From Dokdonella sp. (GTDB lineage Bacteria; Pseudomonadota; Gammaproteobacteria; Xanthomonadales; Rhodanobacteraceae): a stretch of 64,000 bases of DNA. The notes below the pieces were generated by a model. It did not search any database. It worked only from the letters and a program-made list of their open reading frames with translations, and had not been told where the DNA came from. This document shows, piece by piece, positions 17,474 through 25,810 of this stretch; position 1 is the first letter of the stretch, and each line of letters opens with the position of its first letter. The stretch is taken from the NCBI RefSeq assembly GCF_019634815.1, contig NZ_JAHCAP010000016.1:1-64000 (forward strand), in the 5' to 3' direction. The position numbers were made by a program, and so were the translations under genes.

Positions 17474-17770
17474 TGCAGGAGACCCCCCCGTCAATCCTGC
17501 CGCGCAGTGATCCGGCGCGAGTGACATCGCGGTGTGTTGTTCCTTTTCCAAACGACTCGCGCTTGAGCCGCTGCCTGGCCACAATGCGAGCGGACGCATC
17601 AGCAAAGGCGAGTTCGAAGATCTCCTTGGCGAGATCGACAGCGTCCGTGGTCACCGCAGGGTACTTGAGCGTAGCATTCAGGGCGGGCTCCTCTCGTGAT
17701 CCGGTGTCCGGAGACCATGCTCTTGTCTGGCTCATCCAGACCGTGGGACGCGCGGGGGGTCCATTGGATC
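17474..17770 (-). mobile_element. IS110-type (IS1111-attC-like) insertion remnant splitting attC site 2
   Basis: The segment sits exactly between two attC halves. Near its ends are G/C-rich inverted repeats, GAGACCCCCCC on the left and the complement of GGGGGGTCC on the right; subterminal repeats are typical of the IS1111 subgroup of IS110. On the minus strand it encodes a piece of an IS110 transposase N-terminus. IS1111-attC elements are known to target cassette attC sites. At 297 bp it is an internally deleted relic. Confidence 0.65.
17547..17669 (-). pseudogene. IS110 family transposase, N-terminal fragment
   Basis: About 41 codons read LKYPAVTTDAVDLAKEIFEL and then AFADASARIVARQRLKRESF, matching the beginning of IS110 DEDD transposases (first catalytic Asp in AVDLAK). 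After this the frame passes into the other end of the element, so about 90 percent of the transposase is missing. It cannot be functional. Confidence 0.72.
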
Positions 17771-17818
17771 ATTCAAGCCGCCGCTGCTTCGCGGCGCGGC
17801 TGAACTCAGGCGTCAGGC
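17771..17818 (+). other. Right half of attC site 2
   Basis: ATTCAAGCCGCCGCTGCTTC then GCGGCGCGGCTGAACTCAGG and the crossover GTCAGGC (17812-17818). The stem GCCGC/GCGGC with a TGCTTC loop and the CTCAGGC block are typical attC features. The dNT gene starts 4 nt later. Confidence 0.72.
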
Positions 17819-17821
17819 TGC

Positions 17822-18283
17822 ATGAACAATTTTCGTCGCACGCTCTACATTGACATGGATAACGTTCTGGTCGACTTCGCCAGCGCGTTCCCTCACCTAT
17901 CCGAGAGCGACCTCGACCACTACAAGGATCGCCTGGACGAGGTTCCCGGCATCTTCTCCAAGATGGTGCCGATTCCCGGCGCCATTGCGGCATTCAACGA
18001 GCTTTGTGGGCTGTTCGACACCTATCTGCTTTCCACGGCACCTTGGGAAAATCCAAGCGCATGGTCGGACAAGCTCCTCTGGGTCAAGGCGCATTTGGGT
18101 CAGGGTGCCTACAAGCGCCTTATCCTTTCACACCATAAGCACTTGAATCGCGGCGACTTCATCATCGACGACCGCAACAAGAATGGCGTTGACCGATTTG
18201 ACGGCCAGCACGTTCATTTCGGCACAGATCGCTTTCCGGACTGGCCAACAGTGGTTGCATACCTTCGTGAGCATGCAGCCTGA
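17822..18283 (+). CDS. 5'(3')-deoxyribonucleotidase (NT5C-like HAD phosphatase), cassette-borne
   Basis: 153 residues. The HAD motif I LYIDMDNVLVDF (about 8-19) is that of deoxyribonucleotidases. LLSTAPWENPSAWSDKLLWV carries the motif II Thr/Ser, and DFIIDDRNKNGV is motif III/IV. It removes phosphate from dNMPs. Homologues occur in phages and cassettes, where they can alter nucleotide pools. The ATG is 3 nt after the attC core, and the stop codon TGA again lies within a GCCTGAC core. Confidence 0.82.
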   Translation: MNNFRRTLYIDMDNVLVDFASAFPHLSESDLDHYKDRLDEVPGIFSKMVPIPGAIAAFNELCGLFDTYLLSTAPWENPSAWSDKLLWVKAHLGQGAYKRLILSHHKHLNRGDFIIDDRNKNGVDRFDGQHVHFGTDRFPDWPTVVAYLREHAA

Positions 18284-18284
18284 C
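18278..18284 (+). other. Left core (R'') of a third attC, right half not found
   Basis: GCCTGAC overlaps the dNT stop codon and complements GTCAGGC, which begins this cassette at 17812. A matching right half is not visible downstream, where a sequence related to the end of the IS110-type remnant follows. The site appears destroyed or split. Confidence 0.5.
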
Positions 18285-18297
18285 CTTCACGTGCGGG

Positions 18298-18351
18298 CTC
18301 CCCCGCCAAGCCCGCCACGCAGTGATCCGGCGCGAGTGGCTTCGCGGTGTG
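18298..18351. repeat. Repeat shared with the IS110-type remnant
   Basis: About 47 of 54 positions match 17483-17536 by eye, including GCAGTGATCCGGCGCGAGTG and TCGCGGTGTG. Both copies directly follow a GCCTGAC attC core. This is probably the same end of the same element family inserted at the same attC position. From 18352 to 18579 I see no supported gene; a 78-codon plus-strand frame there has no recognisable domain. Confidence 0.65.
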
Positions 18352-18579
18352 CCGCATGACAGTCAGCCAACCGGGCGCCAACCCATTGCGCGGGCTGCCT
18401 GCCGGCTACTTCAAGGGTTGGGGGCCACGGGAAATGCAAGTCGCGCTTGCAGTTCCGGTCATCTTGGTTGCGGTCGGTTGCTTCGCCGTGCGCGGCAATT
18501 CCAGGCATGAGACGGGTGGCGCCACAGTTGTCGGCCAACTTCCGGGCGCAGGCACCGGCGAATTCCCTCGCGGCAGAAA

Positions 18580-18939
18580 TTAGCTGGGTTGACCAGCCCG
18601 CGCCCGCGCGCGCTTGAGCGCACGCGTGCGCAGGCCCAGCGCGAGGATCAGCGCCGTGCACAGCATCACTTCGATCAAGGCCGGGATGCGCGCGGCAGGC
18701 ACGACCCAGGCCGCGACCACGCCGTGGCAGAAATAGAACAGCGCGACGATGCCGATCCATACCAGCGCACGTCCGAGTCCGCGGCGCAGCGCGAGTAGCG
18801 GCAGCAGCAAGGGTGGCAACACGAGGGCGAGCGCGAGCAGGGCGCGGCCATTGGCCGGCACCGCGAGCCACAGGTACCAGGCCGGTTGCAGCGCGATCAG
18901 CGCCGCCCAGGCCGTCACCGCGAGGCGCTCGCCGTTCAT
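18580..18939 (-). CDS. DUF2069 family membrane protein
   Basis: 119 residues with about four hydrophobic segments (about 7-25, 32-50, 57-78, 84-104) and a basic tail. It matches the DUF2069 family, which lies next to wrbA in many gammaproteobacteria; the function is unknown. Its start overlaps the wrbA stop by 4 nt, so both are made from one transcript. It marks the return to core chromosome after the cassette region. Confidence 0.8.
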   Translation of the reverse strand: MNGERLAVTAWAALIALQPAWYLWLAVPANGRALLALALVLPPLLLPLLALRRGLGRALVWIGIVALFYFCHGVVAAWVVPAARIPALIEVMLCTALILALGLRTRALKRARARAGQPS

Positions 18940-19535
18940 GCGTTTCGAGCCAGTCGTGCGGCCACGGTGGCGACGCGTTGGCCGAGCGCACGGGCGAGAT
19001 CACGCTCGTCCTCGCTCAGCGTGTTCTCACCGCTCGGTCCGCCGACATGGCTCGCGCCATACGGCGTGCCACCCGTGCGCGTTTGGGTGACTGCGGGCAG
19101 GGTGAAGGGCAGGCCGACGATCAGCATGCCGTGATGGAGCAGGGGCAACATCATCGAGAGCAAGGTCGACTCCTGTCCGCCATGCATGGTGTGGGTGGCG
19201 GTGAACAGCCCCGCCGGCTTTCCGACCAGCGCACCCGAGGCCCATTGCGCGCCGGTCGAATCGAGGAAGAACTTCATCGGCGCGGCCATGTTGCCGAAGC
19301 GCGTGGGGCTGCCGAGGATCAGTCCCGCGCATTCGCCCAGGTCGCTGGCAACGACATAGGGTGCGCCCTCGTCGGGTTCGGGTGGCGCTGCGCTGGTGGT
19401 GACCGGCGCCACCGGCGGCACGCTTCGCAGGCGCGCCTGCATGCCGTCGACTTCTTCGACGCCGCGCGCGATCAGCCGCGCGAGTTGTGCGGTCTTGCCG
19501 CTGCGGCTGTAGTAGAGCACGAGGATTTCGGCCAT
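18936..19535 (-). CDS. wrbA: NAD(P)H:quinone oxidoreductase WrbA
   Basis: Flavodoxin-fold, FMN-dependent two-electron quinone reductase, protecting against semiquinone radicals. 199 residues. FMN-binding loops are visible: LVLYYSRSGKTAQLA (about 4-18), GSPTRFGNMAAPMKFFLD, and the GGQESTLLSMMLPLLHHGM region with PYGASHVGG. The ATG at 19535 begins MAEILVLYYS; upstream sequence in the same frame is non-coding. Confidence 0.92.
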   Translation of the reverse strand: MAEILVLYYSRSGKTAQLARLIARGVEEVDGMQARLRSVPPVAPVTTSAAPPEPDEGAPYVVASDLGECAGLILGSPTRFGNMAAPMKFFLDSTGAQWASGALVGKPAGLFTATHTMHGGQESTLLSMMLPLLHHGMLIVGLPFTLPAVTQTRTGGTPYGASHVGGPSGENTLSEDERDLARALGQRVATVAARLARNA

Positions 19536-19612
19536 CGTCGGGATCCGGTCGGCTGGGCGGAACAGGTGGGACGGTGCGCATGCTACCGCGGGCGCGGCAC
19601 GTGGCGGTGATC

Positions 19613-19621
19613 TGCTACGCT
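19613..19621 (+). promoter_or_regulatory. Extended -10 promoter of the YihY-family gene
   Basis: TGCTACGCT (TGn plus TACGCT) ends 7 nt before the ATG, so +1 would fall one base before the start codon. This suggests a near-leaderless transcript. Confidence 0.45.
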
Positions 19622-19628
19622 CGCAGCG

Positions 19629-20918
19629 ATGCGTGAACTTCTGGCGAAACTCTCCGCAATCCTGCGCGACCGCGAGCGCATGTTCGCGTTCGCGCGCTTC
19701 ACCTGGCGACGTTTCGTCGAGGACCGCTGCCTGGCAACTGCGGGCGCCTTGTCGTTCACCACGGTGTTCGCGCTGGTACCGCTCACGGCCGCCGGCCTCG
19801 GCGTGCTGGCAGCGTTTCCCGGCTTTGCCGGCTGGCGCGAAAAACTCACTGGCTGGGTATTCGAAAATTTCGTACCTGCGGCTGGCGGCGCGGTGCAGGG
19901 CTACATCACGCAATTTGCCGACAATGCCAGCAAGGCCACCGTGGTTGGCGTGCTGGTGCTGCTGCTGAGCGCGATCTCGCTGATGATGAGCATCGAAGAC
20001 GCGTTCAACCGCATCTGGCGCGTCAATGTATCGCGCAGCGCGAGCGCGCGCTTTCTCGTCTACTGGGCGGCGCTGACGGCCGGGCCGCTGCTGCTGGTGG
20101 CGGCGCTCGCGGTGAGCTCCTATGCGTTCGCGTTGCCGTTCATCGATGCGGCCGAGGCGCAGTTCTCGATCAAGGCGCACGTGCTGGCATTGCTGCCGTT
20201 CCTGATCGTGTTCACCGCGCTGGTCGCGGCCTACGTGGTGATTCCGAACCGCAGCGTGCGCTTGCGTTTTGCACTGATCGGAGCCCTGCTTGCGGCAATG
20301 CTGTTCGAGCTGGCCAAGCGCGGCTTTGCGCTGTATGCGAGCCAGAACGCAAGTTATCAGCAGGTTTACGGCACGCTTTCGCTGGTGCCGATCTTTTTCC
20401 TTTGGGTGTACCTGAGCTGGACGATCGTCCTGCTGGGCGCCTCGGTGACCGCGTCATTGGGTGCGTTCGAATATCGGCCGCGCGATCAGCGACTTCCGCG
20501 CGGACACGAATTTGCGGGCCTGCTGCGCCTGCTCGGTCATTTCGCCCGCGCCCAGCGCGCCGGTCATGGCTTGCGCCGCGATGCCTTGCTGCACGCCGAG
20601 CCGTTTCTCACCGACGACCTGCTGCAGCGCTATCTCGACGATCTGCAGCGCGCCGGCGTGATTCGGCGCAGCGAGATCGGCGAATGGGTGGTGGCGCGCG
20701 ATCTGGGCACGGTCACGCTGGCCCAGCTGTACGAGGAAGGCCATTATCGCGTGCCGCTGCGCAATCCTGAGCCGTGCGCATTGGTGGGCAGCGCGGCTAC
20801 GCCGCTGCTGGAACGGGTCGGCGCGGCGACGCGATCGACACTCCAGGCCAGCCTTGCCGATCTGTATCCAGCGCCGCCGCGCGCCGGGAATCCTGAAAAT
20901 TCGGTGGAGTCCACATGA
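19629..20918 (+). CDS. YihY/BrkB family inner-membrane protein
   Basis: 429 residues. Residues about 25-285 form the six-helix YihY (formerly 'RNase BN') domain, with EDRCLATAGALSFTTVFALV and YRRP-like SYQQVYGTLSLVPIFFLWVY. The C-terminal 130 residues look like a soluble helical/winged domain (DDLLQRYLDDLQRAGVIRR). Transport or envelope function is suspected but unproven; RNase activity has been disproved for the family. First gene of an operon of four with overlapping ends. Confidence 0.85.
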   Translation: MRELLAKLSAILRDRERMFAFARFTWRRFVEDRCLATAGALSFTTVFALVPLTAAGLGVLAAFPGFAGWREKLTGWVFENFVPAAGGAVQGYITQFADNASKATVVGVLVLLLSAISLMMSIEDAFNRIWRVNVSRSASARFLVYWAALTAGPLLLVAALAVSSYAFALPFIDAAEAQFSIKAHVLALLPFLIVFTALVAAYVVIPNRSVRLRFALIGALLAAMLFELAKRGFALYASQNASYQQVYGTLSLVPIFFLWVYLSWTIVLLGASVTASLGAFEYRPRDQRLPRGHEFAGLLRLLGHFARAQRAGHGLRRDALLHAEPFLTDDLLQRYLDDLQRAGVIRRSEIGEWVVARDLGTVTLAQLYEEGHYRVPLRNPEPCALVGSAATPLLERVGAATRSTLQASLADLYPAPPRAGNPENSVEST

Positions 20919-21394
20919 AACCTGTCGTGTTCGTCGTGCTGGTGCTGATCGCGTCGACTGTCCACTGGGCCGCAGGGGCGACTGCCGAGCGACCGTCACT
21001 GGCGGTGACCACGCTCGATGGGCAGCCATTCGATCTCGCCGCGCAGCGCGGCAAGTGGGTGATCGTGAATTTCTGGGCGACCTGGTGCACGCCCTGCATC
21101 AAGGAAATGCCCGAATTGTCGGCGTTCGTGTCGTCACGCAAGGACGTCGCCGCGATCGGCCTGGCCTGGGAGGACACCGAGCGCGAGGAAGTGCTCGCGT
21201 TCGCCAAGAAGCATCCGGTGAGCTATCCGCTCGCGCAGATCGACTATGACCACATGCCGGCCGATTTCGAGACGCCGCGTGGCTTGCCAACCACGTATCT
21301 CATCGCGCCCGATGGTCGGGTGGCGAAGAAGTTCGTCGGGCCGATCACGGTCGATGATCTGAGCAAGGCAATCGGCGCCGCAGCGGCGAAGTGA
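20915..21394 (+). CDS. TlpA-like periplasmic thioredoxin
   Basis: 159 residues. N-terminal signal sequence (about 1-21, cleavage near WAAGA), then a thioredoxin fold with the WATWCTPC active site (CxxC) and the cis-Pro region GLPTTYLI. It is a probable membrane-tethered or periplasmic disulfide reductase or oxidoreductase. Start overlaps the upstream stop by 4 nt. Confidence 0.88.
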   Translation: MKPVVFVVLVLIASTVHWAAGATAERPSLAVTTLDGQPFDLAAQRGKWVIVNFWATWCTPCIKEMPELSAFVSSRKDVAAIGLAWEDTEREEVLAFAKKHPVSYPLAQIDYDHMPADFETPRGLPTTYLIAPDGRVAKKFVGPITVDDLSKAIGAAAAK

Positions 21395-21666
21395 TGACGA
21401 TGGTCTGCGCGCGCTTCCTCGTTTCCGGTCGCGTGCAGGGCGTGTATTTTCGCGCCTCGACACGCGAGCAGGCGCTTGCGCTCGGCGTGCAGGGACAGGC
21501 GCGCAATCTGGCGGATGGGCGCGTCGAAGTCATCGCCTGCGGGCAGATGCAGGCGCTTGATCAGCTCGAGCACTGGTTGCAGCGCGGGCCGCCTGCCGCG
21601 CGCGTCGATGTGGTGCGGCGCGAAGCGATCCAGGCGCAGTCGTTCACGGGTTTCATGGTGCGTTGA
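21394..21666 (+). CDS. acyP: Acylphosphatase
   Basis: 90 residues. The acylphosphatase signature VSGRVQGVYFRAST with the phosphate-binding loop and catalytic Arg, and ARNLADGRVEVIACG with the catalytic Asn, are both intact. It hydrolyses acyl phosphates such as carbamoyl phosphate. The ATG shares one base with the tlpA-like stop; GTG at 21391 would add one residue. Confidence 0.92.
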   Translation: MTMVCARFLVSGRVQGVYFRASTREQALALGVQGQARNLADGRVEVIACGQMQALDQLEHWLQRGPPAARVDVVRREAIQAQSFTGFMVR

Positions 21667-22424
21667 TGCGGCGGACATCGGCACGCGGAACCGGCGATGT
21701 GCGGTATGGCCTCGCGCGGGTGATCTCCAAGCTCGGCATCGCCTCGCGCAGCGAAGCGGCGCGCTGGATCGAGGCGGGACGCGTCAGCGTCGATGGTCGA
21801 ATCGTGCGCGATCCCGAGCGTGCGACCACGCTCGAAGGCGAGCGCATCGCACTCGATGGTGTCGATCTGCAGGCACGGCAGCGCGTCTATCTTGCACTCA
21901 ACAAGCCACGCGGCCTGGTGACGAGTACGGCGGACGAGCAGGGACGTGCGACCGTGTATGCCTTGCTCGAAGGCGCGGACCTGCCGTGGCTGGCGCCGGT
22001 CGGGCGGCTGGACAAGGCCAGCGAGGGTCTGCTCCTGATGAGCAATGACAGCGTGTGGTCCGCGGCAATCACCGCGCCCGGGAGCCAACTCGACAAGACC
22101 TATCACGTGCAGATCGATCGCCTGCCTGACGGCGACTTGCTTGCGGCGCTGCGCGGTGGCGTGGAGGAAGGCGGTGAACGCCTCGCGCTCAAGTCGGTAC
22201 GCGAACTGCGGCGCGGCGAGCGTCATGCCTGGCTCGAAGTGGCGCTCGATGAAGGCCGCAACCGGCAGATCCGCCGCGTGCTCGCCGCGTTCGACATCGG
22301 CGTGTTGCGCCTGATCCGCGTGGCGATCGGGCCGCTGCAGCTGGGCAGGCTTGCCAAGGGCGCGTGGCGCCATCTCGAAGCCGATGAAATCGCGTGCCTG
22401 GCGCGCGTCAACGGTCGGACTTGA
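21666..22424 (+). CDS. Pseudouridine synthase, RsuA/RluB/RluE family
   Basis: 252 residues. An S4 RNA-binding domain (about 18-65, ISKLGIASRSEAARWIEAGR) is followed by the catalytic domain with GRLDKASEGLLLMSND (catalytic Asp in the GRLD motif) and EGRNRQIRRVL. It isomerises a uridine in rRNA. Which site (16S U516 or a 23S position) cannot be decided. ATG 21666 overlaps the acyP stop by one base. It converges with the next gene, overlapping by 17 nt. Confidence 0.88.
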   Translation: MRRTSARGTGDVRYGLARVISKLGIASRSEAARWIEAGRVSVDGRIVRDPERATTLEGERIALDGVDLQARQRVYLALNKPRGLVTSTADEQGRATVYALLEGADLPWLAPVGRLDKASEGLLLMSNDSVWSAAITAPGSQLDKTYHVQIDRLPDGDLLAALRGGVEEGGERLALKSVRELRRGERHAWLEVALDEGRNRQIRRVLAAFDIGVLRLIRVAIGPLQLGRLAKGAWRHLEADEIACLARVNGRT

Positions 22425-22881
22425 CCAGCCCGAAGCTGAAACCCGACTTCATGATCGCCGCCACGCGCTCGGCGAGCGATTTGGGCGTCGATGGCGGTGG
22501 CGCGGGCGGCGGTTCCGGCGGAGCAGGTGGAACGTGCCAGGACACGTGTTGCGACTGGGCCAGGCGCAGGCAGCGGATCGCATCCAGAGCGCAGCGATCC
22601 CAGCTCGCCCAATGGGTCGCCGGAACCAGCACCCAGCCGGGCTTGCCCGGCGGTGGTTCATCGGGTTTGAAGGGGTCGAAGCCGCTGGCGCCGGGCAGGG
22701 CCAGTGCACGCACGAGACCGTGGCCGGCGAGACGGAACGCGACGCTTTGCCCGAACAAGGTCATGAACGGGGTGTTGTGCCACGACATGCAGGGACGGCC
22801 GGCCAGCGTCCCACGGGTGGCTTCGCTGTAACGCTGCAGGTACGACGACAGGAAATCGAAATGCGTGCGCGCATTGGCCAT
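22408..22881 (-). CDS. Hypothetical protein, possibly TfoX-N-like, with proline-rich linker
   Basis: 157 residues from MANARTHFDFLSSYLQRYSE. An alpha/beta region follows with MSWHNTPFMTLFGQSVAFRL, which resembles TfoX/Sxy N-terminal or YjbR-like folds. A proline-rich linker (VPPAPPEPPPAPPPSTPKSL) leads to a short helical tail. I do not recognise a definite family, and the TfoX-like link is a weak impression. Monocistronic, convergent with the pseudouridine synthase gene. Confidence 0.55.
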   Translation of the reverse strand: MANARTHFDFLSSYLQRYSEATRGTLAGRPCMSWHNTPFMTLFGQSVAFRLAGHGLVRALALPGASGFDPFKPDEPPPGKPGWVLVPATHWASWDRCALDAIRCLRLAQSQHVSWHVPPAPPEPPPAPPPSTPKSLAERVAAIMKSGFSFGLVKSDR

Positions 22882-22992
22882 GGCTCGCTCCTTGACTGCC
22901 GCGTCTCGGGCCGACTCTAGCACCAGCGGGCGCGCCGTGTGCCGTCTGTGGCGTGCGGGGGTACCATGCGACCGTGCTGCGGGTGGGGGGCA

Positions 22993-24417
22993 ATGAGCGA
23001 CCAGGTGCCGAATGCAGGCGATGATGACAAGGCCCGCCCGGAGTGGCTGCGCGATCTGCTGAAGTCGTCGTACTTCGCGCGTCTCACCGATGCGTTCGGG
23101 GGCTGGCTGCTCGCACCCTTGTTTGGCCTGATCGCCGGAGGACTGTTGCTCGGCGGTGGCCTTTTCCTCGGCACGGCTTGGCAGTTCGGGGCGCAGCCGA
23201 TGGTCAATGCGCACCGCTACGCGCCCTACACGGCCGCTGTGCAGGGCAGGATCGTGGACAGTTGGGCGGCGATCGAATTCGATCCGGCCGACCTCCCGCG
23301 CGACAAGTTGTACTGGCAGGCGGTTTCGCACATCTCGCGCTGCGTGCGCGTCGAGTACGTGACCCGCCCGGACGCCGCGCCTGTGCAGCGCGGCTACTGC
23401 GGAATGCGCATGGACTTTGGCGAAGACTTCCGCCTCCATGATTGGACCGAGCAATTGCAGGCGGGCATTCCGTTCACGTTCCTGCGCGATTCCAGTGGCT
23501 TCGAGGTGCAGGAAGTGCGCATGGACAAGGCCGCGCTCGACTGGATCTCGAGCCATCCGCCCAATCACACCTTCATGCTGTCCAAGCCCAAACCGGAAAC
23601 CGCGCTGGCTGCCTTGCGCGAGCAGTTCGATTGGCCAGTCGAAGTCGCCGCGCTGAGCTGGACCGCGCCAGTGCCCTCGTTCCCGTTGCGCTATGACCCG
23701 GCCCATCCCGAACTGGCGATGCCCGCGCAGGTCGTCTTCGACAGCGGGCATTGGAGTCCGTGGAACCTGTTGATCGTGCTTGTCATTGCCGTGCCGGGAT
23801 TCATGCTCTGGCGCGCGGGCATCAGTGTCTTGCTGTTCGGGCGCTTGTCCTCGCGCGTGGTCTTGGTGATCACGTTCGCGAGCTTGCTGGGCCTGCCCTG
23901 GTGGAGCAACGTGCTGCCGCGGCTGCTGCGGCATGCGAACTCCGACTGGGCCGTGCTCAGCCAGGGCATGCTCGATGATTTCACCCGCACGACGCGCGTG
24001 ATTGCCGCTGCGCCGGGCGAGCTGCCGTTGGAACGCGGCGAGCGCCTGACCTGGCACCTCGACAAGGGGGAGTACGCGCAGACCTTCGGTCGCATCCGTT
24101 TCGTTCAACCGCAGCCCTCGCCGACAACGGCCGAAGGCGTGCTCGCTGCATTGCGCGAGCAGGCCACGGCACAGGTGCTGGCGATGCCAGCCGCCGAGCA
24201 GACCCGCTTGCTGCGCACCCTCTCCGAAAACGCGAGCAATGATCGCAAGCGTGATCTGGACGTATTCACGCATGCCGCCGAAGCGATCGAGCGCGACGCC
24301 GGGGGCGATCCCGCTGCGCAGGCGGCGGCGCGCCACTTCCTGCTGTTCGCGGCGGGCTACAACGTCTGGGATGTCGATGCGATGGAGGCCGCGCGCAGCG
24401 CGCCGAGCAAGAACTGA
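22993..24417 (+). CDS. Hypothetical inner-membrane protein
   Basis: 474 residues. Three predicted membrane segments are at about 41-66, 255-283 and 287-305. A periplasmic or lumenal region of about 190 residues separates the first from the others, and a cytoplasmic C-terminal region rich in charged residues follows. No known motif was found. The ATG has GGGGGG about 4 nt upstream, and TACCAT at 22962-22967 is a possible -10. The function is unknown. Confidence 0.65.
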   Translation: MSDQVPNAGDDDKARPEWLRDLLKSSYFARLTDAFGGWLLAPLFGLIAGGLLLGGGLFLGTAWQFGAQPMVNAHRYAPYTAAVQGRIVDSWAAIEFDPADLPRDKLYWQAVSHISRCVRVEYVTRPDAAPVQRGYCGMRMDFGEDFRLHDWTEQLQAGIPFTFLRDSSGFEVQEVRMDKAALDWISSHPPNHTFMLSKPKPETALAALREQFDWPVEVAALSWTAPVPSFPLRYDPAHPELAMPAQVVFDSGHWSPWNLLIVLVIAVPGFMLWRAGISVLLFGRLSSRVVLVITFASLLGLPWWSNVLPRLLRHANSDWAVLSQGMLDDFTRTTRVIAAAPGELPLERGERLTWHLDKGEYAQTFGRIRFVQPQPSPTTAEGVLAALREQATAQVLAMPAAEQTRLLRTLSENASNDRKRDLDVFTHAAEAIERDAGGDPAAQAAARHFLLFAAGYNVWDVDAMEAARSAPSKN

Positions 24418-24557
24418 GGCAACGCGGGCCATCGGCAAACGCGTCTTCGATCGAGCAAGCGGCGCCACGCAGGAACTTCGCCAACGCCACCCGATTCAAT
24501 CCGCCCAATGGCCGAGTGCGTGCTGCGGTGCGCAGCCCGACGCTGCGCCACTTTCGA
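24418..24557. other. Short intergenic region
   Basis: 140 bp between a plus-strand gene end and the kbl stop codon. I see no gene or strong hairpin in it. Confidence 0.4.
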
Positions 24558-25751
24558 TCAGCCCTTGATGACGCCGAGCTTGCGGCCGACCTTGGTGAAC
24601 GCGGCCACCGCGCGGTCGATCTGCTCGCGGCTGTGCGCCGCGCTCATCTGCGTGCGGATGCGCGCCTGTCCCTGTGGCACCACCGGGAAGAAGAAGCCGA
24701 TCACGTAGATGCCTTCGGCGAGCAGTTCGCTGGCGAAGGACTGCGCGAGCTTGGCATCGTGCAGCATCACCGGCACGATCGGATGCTTGCCGGGCTTGAG
24801 CTCGAAGCCGGCCTCGCTCATGCGCTGGCGGAAATAGGCGGCATTGTCATTCACGCGCTGGCGCAGGTCGGCGCTGCCCGAAAGCATCTCGAACACCTTG
24901 ATCGAGGCGGCCACCAGCGGTGGCGGCAGGGTGTTGGAGAACAGGTACGGGCGCGAGCGCTGGCGCAAGAGGTCGATGATCGCCTGGCGCCCCGTGGTGA
25001 AACCGCCCGAGCCGCCACCCAGCGCCTTGCCCAGCGTGGAGGTGAACACATCGACTTCGTCCATCACGCCATGCAGCTCCGCACTGCCGCGGCCGTTCGG
25101 GCCGACGAAGCCGGTGGCGTGCGAATCGTCGACCATCAGCAGGGCGTTGTATTTCTTCTTGAGCGCGACGATTTCATCGAGCTTGGCGATGTAGCCGTCC
25201 ATCGAGAACACGCCGTCGGTGGCAATCAGGCGCGTGCGCTTGCCTTGCGTTTCCTGCAGGTGTTTCTCCAGTTCGGCCATGTCGCTGTTGGCGTAGCGGC
25301 GGCGTTCGGCCTTGCACAGACGGATGCCGTCGATGATCGAGGCGTGGTTGAGTGCATCGGAAATCACCACGTCCTCGTCGGAGAGGATGGTTTCGAACAG
25401 GCCGCCGTTGGCATCGAAACAACTGGTGTAGAGGATTGCATCGTCGGTGCCGAAGAACTTCGCGATCGTCGCTTCGAGCTGCTTGTGCAGGTCCTGGGTG
25501 CCGCAGATGAAACGCACGCTGGCCATGCCGAAGCCGTGCGTGTCGAGTGCATCCTTGGCCGCCGCGATGATCTCGGGATGATCGGCCAGGCCGAGGTAAT
25601 TGTTGGCGCAGAAGTTGAGGACTTCGCGGCCGTCATCGGTGCGGATCGCCGCTGACTGCGGCGTGGTGATGACGCGCTCGGTCTTGTACAGGCCCTGTTC
25701 GCGGATCGAATCGAGCTCGCCTTCAAGGCGGGTGCGGGCGGTGTAGGTCAT
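24558..25751 (-). CDS. kbl: Glycine C-acetyltransferase (2-amino-3-ketobutyrate CoA ligase)
   Basis: PLP enzyme of the alpha-oxoamine synthase family. It cleaves 2-amino-3-ketobutyrate with CoA to glycine and acetyl-CoA, the second step of threonine degradation. 397 residues, the usual length. [17 protein letters not shown] near 47, [20 protein letters not shown] with the PLP-contact Asp and His, and [18 protein letters not shown] with the Schiff-base Lys are all visible. The tdh partner is not adjacent. Confidence 0.94.
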   Translation of the reverse strand: MTYTARTRLEGELDSIREQGLYKTERVITTPQSAAIRTDDGREVLNFCANNYLGLADHPEIIAAAKDALDTHGFGMASVRFICGTQDLHKQLEATIAKFFGTDDAILYTSCFDANGGLFETILSDEDVVISDALNHASIIDGIRLCKAERRRYANSDMAELEKHLQETQGKRTRLIATDGVFSMDGYIAKLDEIVALKKKYNALLMVDDSHATGFVGPNGRGSAELHGVMDEVDVFTSTLGKALGGGSGGFTTGRQAIIDLLRQRSRPYLFSNTLPPPLVAASIKVFEMLSGSADLRQRVNDNAAYFRQRMSEAGFELKPGKHPIVPVMLHDAKLAQSFASELLAEGIYVIGFFFPVVPQGQARIRTQMSAAHSREQIDRAVAAFTKVGRKLGVIKG

Positions 25752-25810
25752 GGCAGAGGCTCCGGCGCAAAGGGCGCCATTGTCGCCGATCGCGCCCGCG
25801 CCTGCAGGTG

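Noticed and set aside
18352..18583. 78-codon plus-strand frame after the third attC core
   Set aside because: No domain, no ribosome-binding site, and it begins in the repeat shared with the IS remnant.
22881..24468. Minus-strand extension of the small proline-rich protein
   Set aside because: Antisense to the 474-residue membrane protein; the ATG at 22881 is the natural start.
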